Below, one piece after another: positions 6,740 through 13,304 of a stretch of 33,683 nucleotides of DNA. The notes under the pieces are model-generated. The model did no database searches and was not told where the DNA came from. It saw only the letters and a program-made list of their open reading frames with translations. Source of the stretch: a virus; IMG/VR virus record IMGVR_UViG_3300035698_035282, positions 1 through 33,683 of that record. One strand, 5' to 3'. Every line of letters starts with the position of its first letter. Position 1 is the first letter of the stretch. The position numbers were made by a program, and so were the translations under genes.

Positions 6740-6958
6740 ATGGCTGCTTTTTCAGTTACGGGACTTTCGGGACCGGGGGCTTCAAATGGTAAATATAAAC
6801 CTGAATTACAATGTGGTGGATGCGGATGTGGTGCGGCTGACCCCGAGCCAATCCCAGTCAAGCCCCCAACATATTGTACAGTAAAATATGGAGCAGGCAA
6901 GAAAGCTGTTTCTCATGCTTCGTCATCTGGTGCAATTTCAAGAGGTGTTTGTAGATAA
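6740..6958 (+). CDS. Small Gly/Cys-rich protein with strong ribosome-binding site
   Basis: 72 aa. The start is set by AGGAGG 8 bases upstream, among the strongest in the window, implying high expression. N-terminal Gly/Ser-rich part (FSVTGLSGPGASNG), then QCGGCGCG, a proline-rich turn (DPEPIPVKPPTYC) and a basic C-terminus ending in Cys-Arg. The clustered cysteines suggest metal binding or cross-linking. No signal peptide. A small virion component is possible, but no family is recognised. Confidence 0.65.
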   Translation: MAAFSVTGLSGPGASNGKYKPELQCGGCGCGAADPEPIPVKPPTYCTVKYGAGKKAVSHASSSGAISRGVCR

Positions 6959-6966
6959 TATTTTTA

Positions 6967-6994
6967 TTGTATTTATATCTCAATATGTTATAAT
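6967..6994 (+). promoter_or_regulatory. Leaderless-type promoter TTGTAT-N16-TATAAT
   Basis: -35 TTGTAT at 6967-6972 and -10 TATAAT at 6989-6994, followed by only 6 bases before the ATG at 7001. Transcription would start at or next to the ATG, and no Shine-Dalgarno precedes it. Confidence 0.65.
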
Positions 6995-7000
6995 TTTTGG

Positions 7001-7306
7001 ATGGAACAACTATATTGGTTATCGGGAATAATTGTAACAATTATTATGAGTTCATATGCTATTGTTAAAATCTATAAATGGTTTAAAAATAGGCGTATTA
7101 TAAAGGCTCGTGTATATTCTGTTTTCAATTATGGAATTCATAAAATTAATGGACTTGCGGTTGATATTATAGGGAATTCAGATAAACCTTATAGGATTGA
7201 AAATGTCAAATTAAGAATTCTTGGTATAGATTTTTCTGAAAGAATTTTGGCTGGATTTTCTGATTGTCCAAGAACAAATGATAAAATGAGTGATAAACTT
7301 CACTAA
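7001..7306 (+). CDS. Hypothetical protein with N-terminal membrane anchor
   Basis: 101 aa. A hydrophobic helix at about residues 5-25 is followed by a basic patch (KWFKNRRIIKAR), which fits an anchor with the C-terminal domain in the cytoplasm. The rest alternates strands (VDIIGNSDKPYRIENVKLRILGIDF) like a small beta domain. No Shine-Dalgarno; it sits directly behind a consensus promoter, so translation is probably leaderless. Function unknown. Confidence 0.7.
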   Translation: MEQLYWLSGIIVTIIMSSYAIVKIYKWFKNRRIIKARVYSVFNYGIHKINGLAVDIIGNSDKPYRIENVKLRILGIDFSERILAGFSDCPRTNDKMSDKLH

Positions 7307-7343
7307 CAACGGTACATAGTTCTAATTATATACGAGGATTCTA

Positions 7344-7598
7344 ATGGACAGATGTGAACATCTACGTGAGTTTTTAGACTTGGAATTAGACGTTATTAGC
7401 AGGCATTTGGAAGAACACAAATGGTTTCGCCATATTATTAATGAGAATGATGGTGTGAAGGATTTCATTAAGTCATACGGCTGGTTGATACGTGAGATGT
7501 ATTGTTCTGCTATCTGTAAAGACCGAGAAGCCTGTGGCTGGAAAGAAGATATGTTCAAAGACCAAAAACCGATGATTATTGTAAAACACATTTCTTGA
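7344..7598 (+). CDS. Hypothetical protein with C-terminal Cys cluster
   Basis: 84 aa, GAGG about 8 bases before the ATG. A helical N-terminus is followed by FIKSYGWLIREMYCSAICKDREACGW, a compact Cys-x3-Cys-x5-Cys block that may bind metal. The pattern GW(L/I)xREMYC suggests a conserved small family, but I cannot name it. It ends in a short overlap with the next reading frame region. Confidence 0.65.
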   Translation: MDRCEHLREFLDLELDVISRHLEEHKWFRHIINENDGVKDFIKSYGWLIREMYCSAICKDREACGWKEDMFKDQKPMIIVKHIS

Positions 7599-7618
7599 AA
7601 TTGTCTGGGGGTTATGCT

Positions 7619-7810
7619 ATGATGCCCCTCATGAACTCTGATATACAAACACTAATGACTTTTATGGCCATTCTTGGGGCTACAGTTCACAGAAAATCTA
7701 AAAAACACTTTGTTATTACTAACGTGCCTAAAGTTGAGATGCCTACAGCTTTAGCAATAATAAAGAGACATTCTAAAGATTTACTTATAGAAATAGAAGC
7801 TGAGTGTTAA
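7619..7810 (+). CDS. Small alpha/beta protein, paralogue of the next gene
   Basis: 63 aa. A TTG at 7595 is in frame, but GGGGG about 8 bases before the ATG at 7619 makes that the likely start. The core (FMAILGATVHRKSKKHFVI, then a helix and DLLIEIE) aligns with the next gene over its length: hydrophobic helix, GA/GG turn, HFVI strand followed by a proline, basic helix, terminal strand. Tandem duplication is the simple explanation. Function unknown; the fold pattern could be a small nucleic-acid or protein-binding domain. Confidence 0.6.
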   Translation: MMPLMNSDIQTLMTFMAILGATVHRKSKKHFVITNVPKVEMPTALAIIKRHSKDLLIEIEAEC

Positions 7811-7811
7811 A

Positions 7812-8078
7812 ATGGAAGGCTGTTCAAGAGTAAAAATTAAGTACATCGTTCACGAAAAGCCGAGTGACAAAATGGATAAAACCGAATTTTTAGAAAGTAT
7901 CATTACTAAAATGGGTGGTAGTTTCGTTGAAAAAGCACCCAATCATTTTGTAATTAGTCATATTCCACATAAAGCGAATAAAGTTATGAAGAAACTTATT
8001 GCAAGATTGGGTGGAGGATGTATGATAGAGTATCGACCTGATAAAGAAGTAGTTGAAGCCGTACCAGACGGGGCGTAG
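7812..8078 (+). CDS. Small alpha/beta protein, paralogue of the preceding gene
   Basis: 88 aa. Begins one base after the upstream stop. Residues about 25-75 match the preceding protein: FLESIITKMGGSFVEKAPNHFVISHIP against FMAILGATVHRKSKKHFVITNVP. The C-terminal codons GGG GCG TAG are also the acceptor arm of the tRNA starting at 8069, so the coding end and the tRNA share 10 bases. Function unknown. Confidence 0.65.
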   Translation: MEGCSRVKIKYIVHEKPSDKMDKTEFLESIITKMGGSFVEKAPNHFVISHIPHKANKVMKKLIARLGGGCMIEYRPDKEVVEAVPDGA

Positions 8079-8164
8079 CTCAGTTTGATAGAGTGTCCGC
8101 TTATTCCTTAAAAGGAAGATGATTTGGGAGCGGAATGCCGCTGGTTTGAATCCAGTCGCCCCGA
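8069..8164 (+). tRNA. tRNA-Pro (UGG) with a 22-nt insertion in the anticodon loop
   Basis: Acceptor CGGGGCG (8069-8075) pairs with CGCCCCG (8157-8163), the usual Pro start. D-stem GCTC/GAGT, anticodon stem TCCGC (8096-8100)/GCGGA (8130-8134), variable loop ATGCC, T-loop TTTGAAT, discriminator A. The loop 8101-8129 is 29 nt; its last seven, TTTGGGA, are a textbook Pro(UGG) loop with UGG at 8125-8127. The 22 extra bases lie 5' of it and fold as TTCCT/AGGAA around TAAA (8104-8117). Same total length (96 nt) and same extra length as the tRNA at 4696. Confidence 0.85.
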
Positions 8165-8212
8165 TTAGTTAGTCGTGAAACTAGAGTCGAAAAGTTAGAA
8201 AGGAAAAGGAAG

Positions 8213-8668
8213 ATGAACGCATTAGCAATTGTTGGTGTCCGATTGGTTGAAGGTGACTTCAAGAAAACTCACAAGGAACGTGGTTGTGAACATGCAGCTT
8301 CAGGTGGTAATTTTTGCCCTGATTGCGGTAAGGCAACCTATTTTGACAAAAAGGAAACCCTTGATGATGTGGCCCTTTCGCTGGGTGCAGATGTTGTTCG
8401 CCCGTTCAAGAAAGGAACGAAAGTTCTCCTTGGTAAAATAGTTGGGATAGCTGGCGATGGTTCAACTACGACTCGTATGTGCGAACCTTTTGACTTAGAA
8501 GAGATTAAGACCCAATTAAGGGATGTTCTTGAACCTCTTGACCTGTGGGACGAAAAACAATTTGCCCTTCGAGTTGTTGCGGACAAAGATTCTCGTGTTA
8601 CGAGAAAGGCTCCGAAAGACCCGCCCTACGATTACGACGATGATGACTATGATGATGATGACGAATAA
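8213..8668 (+). CDS. Zinc-binding hypothetical protein with acidic tail
   Basis: 151 aa, with GGAAAAGGAAG just before the ATG. N-terminal strand, then RGCEH...FCPDCGK (about residues 23-39), a likely Cys/His zinc site. A middle domain follows with KGTKVLLGKIVGIAGDGSTTTRMCEPFDL, and a C-terminus of almost pure Asp/Tyr (YDYDDDDYDDDDE). Strongly acidic tails occur in DNA-mimic or single-strand-binding partner proteins, but nothing else supports that here. No family recognised. Confidence 0.72.
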   Translation: MNALAIVGVRLVEGDFKKTHKERGCEHAASGGNFCPDCGKATYFDKKETLDDVALSLGADVVRPFKKGTKVLLGKIVGIAGDGSTTTRMCEPFDLEEIKTQLRDVLEPLDLWDEKQFALRVVADKDSRVTRKAPKDPPYDYDDDDYDDDDE

Positions 8669-8694
8669 GACCTGTCCCAAGAAGGCGAATATTA

Positions 8695-9084
8695 ATGATG
8701 AAAGAAACGGATATTGTCATAGAACATTTTGAATCACGTTTGATGAGAATCAAACGGACTCCGTATAAATCAAAAGGGCAGATAATAGAATGTCACAAAG
8801 ATTTGTATATCTCAAATAGGAAAGTTGTAGAAGATTGGTGGAGAAAAGAAGGACATAATCTCTGCCTAGAAGATATACGGGATATAAGTGTTTCTAAACC
8901 GTCTGTTTTAATTGTAGGAACAGGCACTAACGGTAAGATGAAAATATCTCAAGAGGTTAAGAGTTTCTTAGCTAAGAGAGAAATCCCTCTTATTGTAGCA
9001 CCTACGGAGTGGGCTGCTAAAGTGTATAATTGTTTGAGAGTTAACACACAAAACATTGCTGCTGCTTTTCATCTTACTTGTTAG
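8695..9084 (+). CDS. Mth938-domain protein (DUF498/AAMDC/NDUFAF3 fold)
   Basis: 129 aa. The C-terminal half carries the family signature: PSVLIVGTGTNGKM near residue 68, a helix of the form SQEVKSFLAKREIPLIV, then PTEWAAKVYNCL and NIAAAFHLTC at the end. Cellular members are small Rossmann-like proteins of uncertain function (NDUFAF3 assists complex I assembly in mitochondria). A phage copy is unusual. The N-terminal half may add a divergent strand subdomain. Two adjacent ATGs leave the start ambiguous by one codon. Confidence 0.8.
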   Translation: MMKETDIVIEHFESRLMRIKRTPYKSKGQIIECHKDLYISNRKVVEDWWRKEGHNLCLEDIRDISVSKPSVLIVGTGTNGKMKISQEVKSFLAKREIPLIVAPTEWAAKVYNCLRVNTQNIAAAFHLTC

Positions 9085-9090
9085 GAAAGA

Positions 9091-9249
9091 ATGAAAGATA
9101 CGGATATCAAGATTTTAGAGGATTGTGGGTGGGAAGTGAATTGTGAGTCTCCATTTGAGATATCTTTAATAGATGACCCTTCTTCTCAAGCAAGTGGGTT
9201 CGCTGCCGAGCTAATTTTGCGATATTCGAAAGATGAAAATGGACATTAG
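9091..9249 (+). CDS. Small acidic hypothetical protein (52 aa)
   Basis: 52 aa, with AGGAAA directly upstream of the ATG. Starts MKDTDIKILEDCGWEVN and continues with a predicted short strand and helix; no membrane segment or metal site. It overlaps the next gene by 17 bases, in keeping with operon packing. No family recognised. Confidence 0.5.
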   Translation: MKDTDIKILEDCGWEVNCESPFEISLIDDPSSQASGFAAELILRYSKDENGH

Positions 9250-9448
9250 AACTGCATGTTTAATCGTTATTGGTCTATGTGTTGGCATGTTAATTGCGTT
9301 ATATATAGTCATTATATCTCATGGTAAACATCCTCAACAGCAGACATTGCCACCCGGAACACAGATTGAGTATCGTGAGACAATTGAAATTGAAGGCGGT
9401 TCAGAACGTCACGAAATACATGAAAAACATTGGAGCATAGGAAAATAA
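9233..9448 (+). CDS. Small single-pass membrane protein
   Basis: 71 aa. One hydrophobic helix (ACLIVIGLCVGMLIALYIVII, about residues 8-28), then a hydrophilic tail rich in His and Glu. The start could also be the ATG two codons later. It overlaps the genes on both sides (17 bases upstream, 1 base downstream as TAATG), so it belongs to one operon with the following paralogue pair. Function unknown. Confidence 0.6.
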   Translation: MKMDIRTACLIVIGLCVGMLIALYIVIISHGKHPQQQTLPPGTQIEYRETIEIEGGSERHEIHEKHWSIGK

Positions 9449-9702
9449 TGTTAACTATAACAGGACAGATAACCGAAATTACACCCGTACCCATTGCATC
9501 ACAATACTTATCTTTGTTTATAACATTTAGGGATGGCAGAATTATCAAATTTCAATGTCCTCCAACAAAGTTTTTAGAATTCCATAAGAAATGTGAATGT
9601 GTTATCCATTGTTCAGACGATGGTTTGATAAAGAAAGTGGATATAAAGCCTAAAAAGAATCCACCACAACCGAAGAAGAAACCAACGAGAAAAGACCGAT
9701 GA
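9448..9702 (+). CDS. Small beta-barrel-like cytoplasmic protein, paralogue of the next lipoprotein
   Basis: 84 aa from the ATG at 9448 (overlapping the upstream stop, with AGGA before it); an in-frame TTG at 9430 is less likely. The core runs ITGQITEITPVPIASQYLSL, FITFRDGRIIKF, then a final strand LIKKVDIK, and ends in a Lys/Pro-rich tail. The next protein repeats this core behind a lipoprotein signal. No signal peptide here, so a cytoplasmic location is inferred. Function unknown. Confidence 0.65.
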   Translation: MLTITGQITEITPVPIASQYLSLFITFRDGRIIKFQCPPTKFLEFHKKCECVIHCSDDGLIKKVDIKPKKNPPQPKKKPTRKDR

Positions 9703-10010
9703 AGAAAATATTAGGGATATGTCTGATATTGTTTTTCTTTGTAGGGTGTGGTGCTGATACAGAAAAAAAAGAAGATAAAAATTCGCAATCTTTTTTAGAT
9801 AAATTTGCTTGTATAAGTGGCGAAATTGTTGATATTACCCCTGTTCAAGAAAGTGCCAGTGTGCAAAGCTTGAATATTGAGTTTAAAGACGGAAGATTGG
9901 TAAAATTGAGATTGTATTATTCTGATGTATTTGTTTTTAAAAAGAGAAAACCGAACAAAATATATTATAACAGTGTCGGTTGCATACAAGGCGTTAAAGT
10001 AGAGGAATGA
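9699..10010 (+). CDS. Predicted lipoprotein, exported paralogue of the preceding protein
   Basis: 103 aa. Signal peptide MKKILGICLILFFFVGCGA with a lipobox-like VGC, so Cys17 would be lipidated. The mature part repeats the preceding protein: ISGEIVDITPVQESASVQSL, IEFKDGRLVKLRL, then CIQGVKVEE. It overlaps the preceding gene by 4 bases (ATGA). One fold is therefore encoded in a cytoplasmic and a membrane-anchored version. Function unknown; superinfection exclusion or envelope modification are possibilities only. Confidence 0.7.
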   Translation: MKKILGICLILFFFVGCGADTEKKEDKNSQSFLDKFACISGEIVDITPVQESASVQSLNIEFKDGRLVKLRLYYSDVFVFKKRKPNKIYYNSVGCIQGVKVEE

Positions 10011-10012
10011 AT

Positions 10013-10183
10013 ATGCGTATAAGGTTTGAAAACATATCACTACAAGCATGTTTTACGTTTGATGGTGAAAGATTTGTAAAAATAGCAGAAGAGGGCGCAG
10101 AGAGTTTAAAAACAGGGAAACTTACATATTTTGTAGACTCTAAAATATGCGGAATATCACCAAATGAAAAGACCTTTACATAG
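10013..10183 (+). CDS. Small conserved-type hypothetical protein (56 aa)
   Basis: 56 aa. AGAGG at 10001-10005 favours the ATG at 10013 over the ATG at 10007. Pattern RFENISLQACFTFDGERFVKIAEEGAESLKTG resembles short phage proteins of the type FxxxGxxFxKI...A..LxTG. No catalytic residues are apparent. The 3' end overlaps the next frame if that gene starts at 10164. Confidence 0.55.
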   Translation: MRIRFENISLQACFTFDGERFVKIAEEGAESLKTGKLTYFVDSKICGISPNEKTFT

Positions 10184-10700
10184 CTCATGGCATAGTTTAG
10201 ACTTTTTCGACAAAGAAGAAAAAATGGAATTAGAAGAACTTCAGATAAAATATCCTGTTATATTTTCCAATATAAGTAACAGTATGAGTTGTATGGCAAG
10301 AGGTTTTGAACATGGCTTCGGCTGGTATAAATTGTTGGATGAATTATGTTCCCAACTCACTACTATCTCGGATAAGGTTGGTGCGGTCATAACTGCTGAC
10401 CAAGTGAAAGAGAAATTCGGGACTCTTCGGTTTTATTACTCTGTAGATTTTCCGAAGGATTTACCAGATAGTGATGATTGGTATAAAATTATAAGTAGTT
10501 TGGTATCCAAAGCGGAAATGATGTCAGGTTATACGTGCGAAAGATGTGGGGAACGGGGAAAGATACGCCCCGGTGGATGGATAAAGACTTTGTGCGATAA
10601 GTGTGACGCAAAAGAATTGGAAGTTTCTACGGTTGAAATAAAAGAGCAATTCGCCGAACTCAGGAAAAAAGCGAAAGCGAAAGAGGCAAGTGATGAGTGA
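10164..10700 (+). CDS. Conserved phage protein with C-terminal zinc ribbon (KEKFGTLRFYY family)
   Basis: 178 aa as given; the ATG at 10224 (158 aa, starting MELEELQIKYP) is equally plausible because family members usually begin near there. Conserved blocks: GFEHGFGWYKLLDELC, then VKEKFGTLRFYY, then SGYTCERCGERGKIRPGGWIKTLCDKC, a four-Cys ribbon. This combination is widespread in phages and prophages without known function. A charged helical tail follows. It overlaps the next small gene by 8 bases. Confidence 0.75.
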   Translation: MKRPLHSSWHSLDFFDKEEKMELEELQIKYPVIFSNISNSMSCMARGFEHGFGWYKLLDELCSQLTTISDKVGAVITADQVKEKFGTLRFYYSVDFPKDLPDSDDWYKIISSLVSKAEMMSGYTCERCGERGKIRPGGWIKTLCDKCDAKELEVSTVEIKEQFAELRKKAKAKEASDE

Positions 10701-10830
10701 AACTGTAACAATTAGCAAGAAAGAATATGATAATCTTAAAAAGAGGGATGAGTTTCTTTCCGCATTAGAAGCTGCTGGTGTTGACAACTGGGATGGTATA
10801 GAGTACGCCCAAGAACTGATGGAAGATTAA
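10693..10830 (+). CDS. Small conserved phage protein (VTISKKEYDNL...ALEAAGVDNWDGIE)
   Basis: 45 aa. GAGG sits about 6 bases before the ATG, and the gene overlaps the preceding stop by 8 bases. The protein has a short strand, a coiled helix (KKEYDNLKKRDEFLSALEAAGV) and the ending DNWDGIEYAQELMED. The motif (V/I)SKxEYDxLxxxxxFLxALExAGVDNWxGY is familiar from many phage genomes, always without assigned function. Confidence 0.65.
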   Translation: MSETVTISKKEYDNLKKRDEFLSALEAAGVDNWDGIEYAQELMED

Positions 10831-11091
10831 ATGTTTATAACTGTATTAGCAAGTTTTTATGTAGTTATGTCGATAAGTGCTAAATGGCTTGGTTCAAAAG
10901 GATATTTTAAACCACTTTATTATTTGTGGATAGTTATGGGCATTCAGATGATATGTTATAATTCTATATTAAGTTTTCAGCCCGGAAATGAAGGTTGTGC
11001 ATTTATGCTCATACCTAGTGCTTGGGCGAGTTGGTCTGGTATTGTCGGAATTAAAAGATTACGAAAATTATCTGATGAAGAAACCGTCTAA
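10831..11091 (+). CDS. Multi-pass small membrane protein
   Basis: 86 aa with two to three hydrophobic segments (about 2-16, 30-48 and 56-72). Starts immediately after the preceding stop. It overlaps the PrsW-like gene by 17 bases, so the two are probably co-translated and could work together in the membrane. No family recognised. Confidence 0.65.
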   Translation: MFITVLASFYVVMSISAKWLGSKGYFKPLYYLWIVMGIQMICYNSILSFQPGNEGCAFMLIPSAWASWSGIVGIKRLRKLSDEETV

Positions 11092-12115
11092 AACGTTATT
11101 TGTTTTCTTTGCAATTTATTTTTTGCTGGCTATGGTCGGCATTTGTTTTTATCTATATGGACAGGGTATATCCGCAACATACGGGGCAATATTAGCTTTC
11201 ATCCTGATACCGATATATTTTTCAGTCATATATTTTATTGATAGGTATGAAAAAGAGCCGACTAGCTTATTGACGATTTCGTTCTTATGGGGTGCGACAT
11301 TTACTTTTGCCATATCTCTTTTATTGAACACAATTTTAGGAAGATGGTTTTCCGATATGTTTGGGGTTTTCCCCATGCAAATAGTTCCTCAATATATTGC
11401 CCCTGTGGTGGAAGAATGTGCCAAAGCAATTATATTATTTGGTCTTTTTATATTTGTTAGAAAAGAATTTAATGGTTTGGTCGATGGGATTGTATATGCA
11501 TCTATGGTGGCTATCGGGTTTGCCATGAGTGAGAATATTGTGTATTATTCCATGAACATGCATGACATAGGAAGAGTTTTCTATGAGAGGGGAATTTTAT
11601 CTCCATTTGCACATCCACTGTTTACATCTATGACAGGATTGGGGTTAGCATTTTCGTTGAAGTTCAAGAGTAAAACAGGAAAAACAATAGTCATAATAAG
11701 TGGGTTATTGATGGCGATTTTATTACATTCTTTATGGAATTACTCCTTATTGCTTGGGCTAGAATACTTCCATTGGAATTATTTCGCAATAGTTATGCCT
11801 TGCTTGATTGGCATAGGAGTTATTATACGTAATGAGTGGAAAACAGAAACAGGTCTAATATTGACTTACTTAGAACGTGATGGGTTAAATGATATATCTC
11901 ATGAGGAATATGATGGTTGGAAATATAGAACAAGAACTGTATTGAAAGATATATTCGAACTACATTTTAAACTTGCATATGCTAGAAATAAGTATTACAA
12001 TGCAATCACCGAATTAGCTTACGCTGGATGTCATGGTGAACCCACTGAACATCTAGTGACAAGAAAGAATTATTACAGGAGCATGACAAATGAAAATCTC
12101 AAAATTTCTAATTAG
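11075..12115 (+). CDS. PrsW-like intramembrane metalloprotease (peptidase M82 type)
   Basis: 346 aa from the ATG at 11075; an in-frame upstream ATG lies inside the previous gene. About eight membrane helices. PrsW landmarks in order: DRYEKEP (residues 56-62), PVVEECAK (EExxK, 113-117), DGIVYASMVAIGFAMSEN (137-154), AHPLFTSMTG (His180) and LLHSLWNY (His218, Asn222). Glu and His would bind zinc within the membrane. Cellular PrsW cleaves an anti-sigma factor, so this enzyme may cut a host or phage membrane protein. A soluble C-terminal tail of about 90 residues follows. It overlaps the trypsin-like gene downstream by 26 bases. Confidence 0.82.
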   Translation: MKKPSKTLFVFFAIYFLLAMVGICFYLYGQGISATYGAILAFILIPIYFSVIYFIDRYEKEPTSLLTISFLWGATFTFAISLLLNTILGRWFSDMFGVFPMQIVPQYIAPVVEECAKAIILFGLFIFVRKEFNGLVDGIVYASMVAIGFAMSENIVYYSMNMHDIGRVFYERGILSPFAHPLFTSMTGLGLAFSLKFKSKTGKTIVIISGLLMAILLHSLWNYSLLLGLEYFHWNYFAIVMPCLIGIGVIIRNEWKTETGLILTYLERDGLNDISHEEYDGWKYRTRTVLKDIFELHFKLAYARNKYYNAITELAYAGCHGEPTEHLVTRKNYYRSMTNENLKISN

Positions 12116-12953
12116 TTTACTACTCATTGGTGGATGTTGCGGTGGATGTTTCAGTTCATCCAGTTTAATTTCTGGCCCCGGAGCAGTTTTATATGGGGAC
12201 GATAATAGGGCAGATATTTTTCAAGTTAAAAATACCCGTGTTCTTAAAAATGCGGATGCAGTAGCCAGTTCTTGGGATGCTTATAAGATAAAAGATAATG
12301 GTGACGGCACATCTACTTTAAGAGTTACTGAATTTAAATCATCATATAGACTTTCCCCGAAAGAGCCATTTGGAAGTCAGCCTATTGGAGCACATTGCAC
12401 TTCGTTTCTTGTGGCACCGGATATTCTTGTTACCGCAGGACACTGTTTAAATAAAAATGACTTCAAAACAAAAAAATTCGTTTTTGGATTTAGGATGAAA
12501 TGTTGTGCAACTGCGGTGACAACGGTTAATAATAGTCAGATTTATTCTGCCAAGGAAATCATAGCACATCAGTTGAATACTACCGGGATGGATTATGCGG
12601 TAATTAGGTTGGATAGAAAAGTAAAACTTGTGACTCCGTTGAAGATGGCTCCACAAGATGCCAAGGCGGGAGATTGGTTGTATGTTTTGGGTCACCCTTG
12701 TGGGTTGCCGTTGAAGTTTGCTAATCAGGCACGAGTAATAAGTTCATATAGTAGTATTTACTTTACAGCTACTTTGGACACCTACGGAGGCAATTCTGGT
12801 TCTCCGGTATTTAACACCAATCACGAAGTAGTTGGCATTTTAGTTCGTGGAGAAACCGATTTCGTCAGCATATCATCAGGGCGTGTATCCCGTCAGGGAA
12901 GAAACGGTGAATCTGTTACGAAAGTATCAAATTGGAAAGGCTTCGTAAAATGA
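12090..12953 (+). CDS. Exported trypsin-like serine protease (S1/V8 type)
   Basis: 287 aa. N-terminal signal with LLLIGGCCGGC, possibly a lipobox (Cys16) or an ordinary export signal. The catalytic triad is complete: TAGHC (His118), TGMDYAVIRLD (Asp168) and TYGGNSGSPV (Ser236). Cys near the active site (AHCTSF...GHC) could form the usual disulphide, suggesting action outside the cytoplasm. Translation is coupled to the PrsW-like gene by a 26-base overlap. Targets are unknown; regulated proteolysis in the envelope or cleavage of a surface protein during infection are candidate roles. Confidence 0.85.
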   Translation: MKISKFLISLLLIGGCCGGCFSSSSLISGPGAVLYGDDNRADIFQVKNTRVLKNADAVASSWDAYKIKDNGDGTSTLRVTEFKSSYRLSPKEPFGSQPIGAHCTSFLVAPDILVTAGHCLNKNDFKTKKFVFGFRMKCCATAVTTVNNSQIYSAKEIIAHQLNTTGMDYAVIRLDRKVKLVTPLKMAPQDAKAGDWLYVLGHPCGLPLKFANQARVISSYSSIYFTATLDTYGGNSGSPVFNTNHEVVGILVRGETDFVSISSGRVSRQGRNGESVTKVSNWKGFVK

Positions 12954-13153
12954 ATGAAAAGTATAAATGTTATTATGAAGGCCAAGATGCAGCAGAAGCG
13001 GGATTGCCTATTACGTCATGCGACTATGCTTTCGATACAGCAGAAGGAATACAGTGGATAGAGGGTTATAAATCAAAAACTGTTGGAAGAGGTTCTATTC
13101 CTTGCACTGGCAAAGATTGTGTTATTTGTGAACAATTTTTGAAGAAAGATTAA
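12950..13153 (+). CDS. RMF-like small protein
   Basis: 67 aa. The ATG at 12950 overlaps the preceding stop (ATGA) and has AAAGG upstream; an in-frame TTG at 12932 is less likely. The pattern YYEGQDAAEAGLPITSCDYAF...GIQWIEGY matches the layout of ribosome modulation factor-type proteins (G..A...G....C.Y......W..G), which bind ribosomes in enterobacteria. A C-terminal CTGKDCVIC adds a Cys cluster not typical of RMF. Ribosome binding is a hypothesis based on pattern. Confidence 0.5.
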   Translation: MNEKYKCYYEGQDAAEAGLPITSCDYAFDTAEGIQWIEGYKSKTVGRGSIPCTGKDCVICEQFLKKD

Positions 13154-13154
13154 T

Positions 13155-13304
13155 ATGGAACATAGAACTCACAGAGTATGGGCGAAAGCTTTAGCAACAA
13201 TAGCTGTTTGTGGTCTTGGTTTAGGATGTATGGAGATTACAAATAGCAGTACTGGCGTGGGTTGGGCTGCGTTTGGTATATTTCTAATTTGGACGACAAA
13301 ATAA
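13155..13304 (+). CDS. Small membrane protein (49 aa)
   Basis: 49 aa with two hydrophobic stretches (about 10-23 and 34-46) separated by a short polar turn, and a basic His/Arg N-terminus. Starts one base after the upstream stop; its stop overlaps the next ATG (TAATG). No family recognised. Confidence 0.5.
   Translation: MEHRTHRVWAKALATIAVCGLGLGCMEITNSSTGVGWAAFGIFLIWTTK

Noticed and set aside
6658-6900. 80-aa reverse-strand gene
   Set aside because: Antisense to the well-signalled small Cys-rich gene at 6740; the His/Pro-rich composition comes from the Gly/Cys codons on the other strand.
8069-8164. Group I intron in the tRNA
   Set aside because: 22 nt is far too short for a group I intron (normally over 200 nt), and no P, Q, R or S elements fit.
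10988-12115. Longer PrsW-like protein starting at 10988
   Set aside because: The extra 29 residues lie inside the preceding gene in another frame, and the family usually begins close to the first membrane helix.
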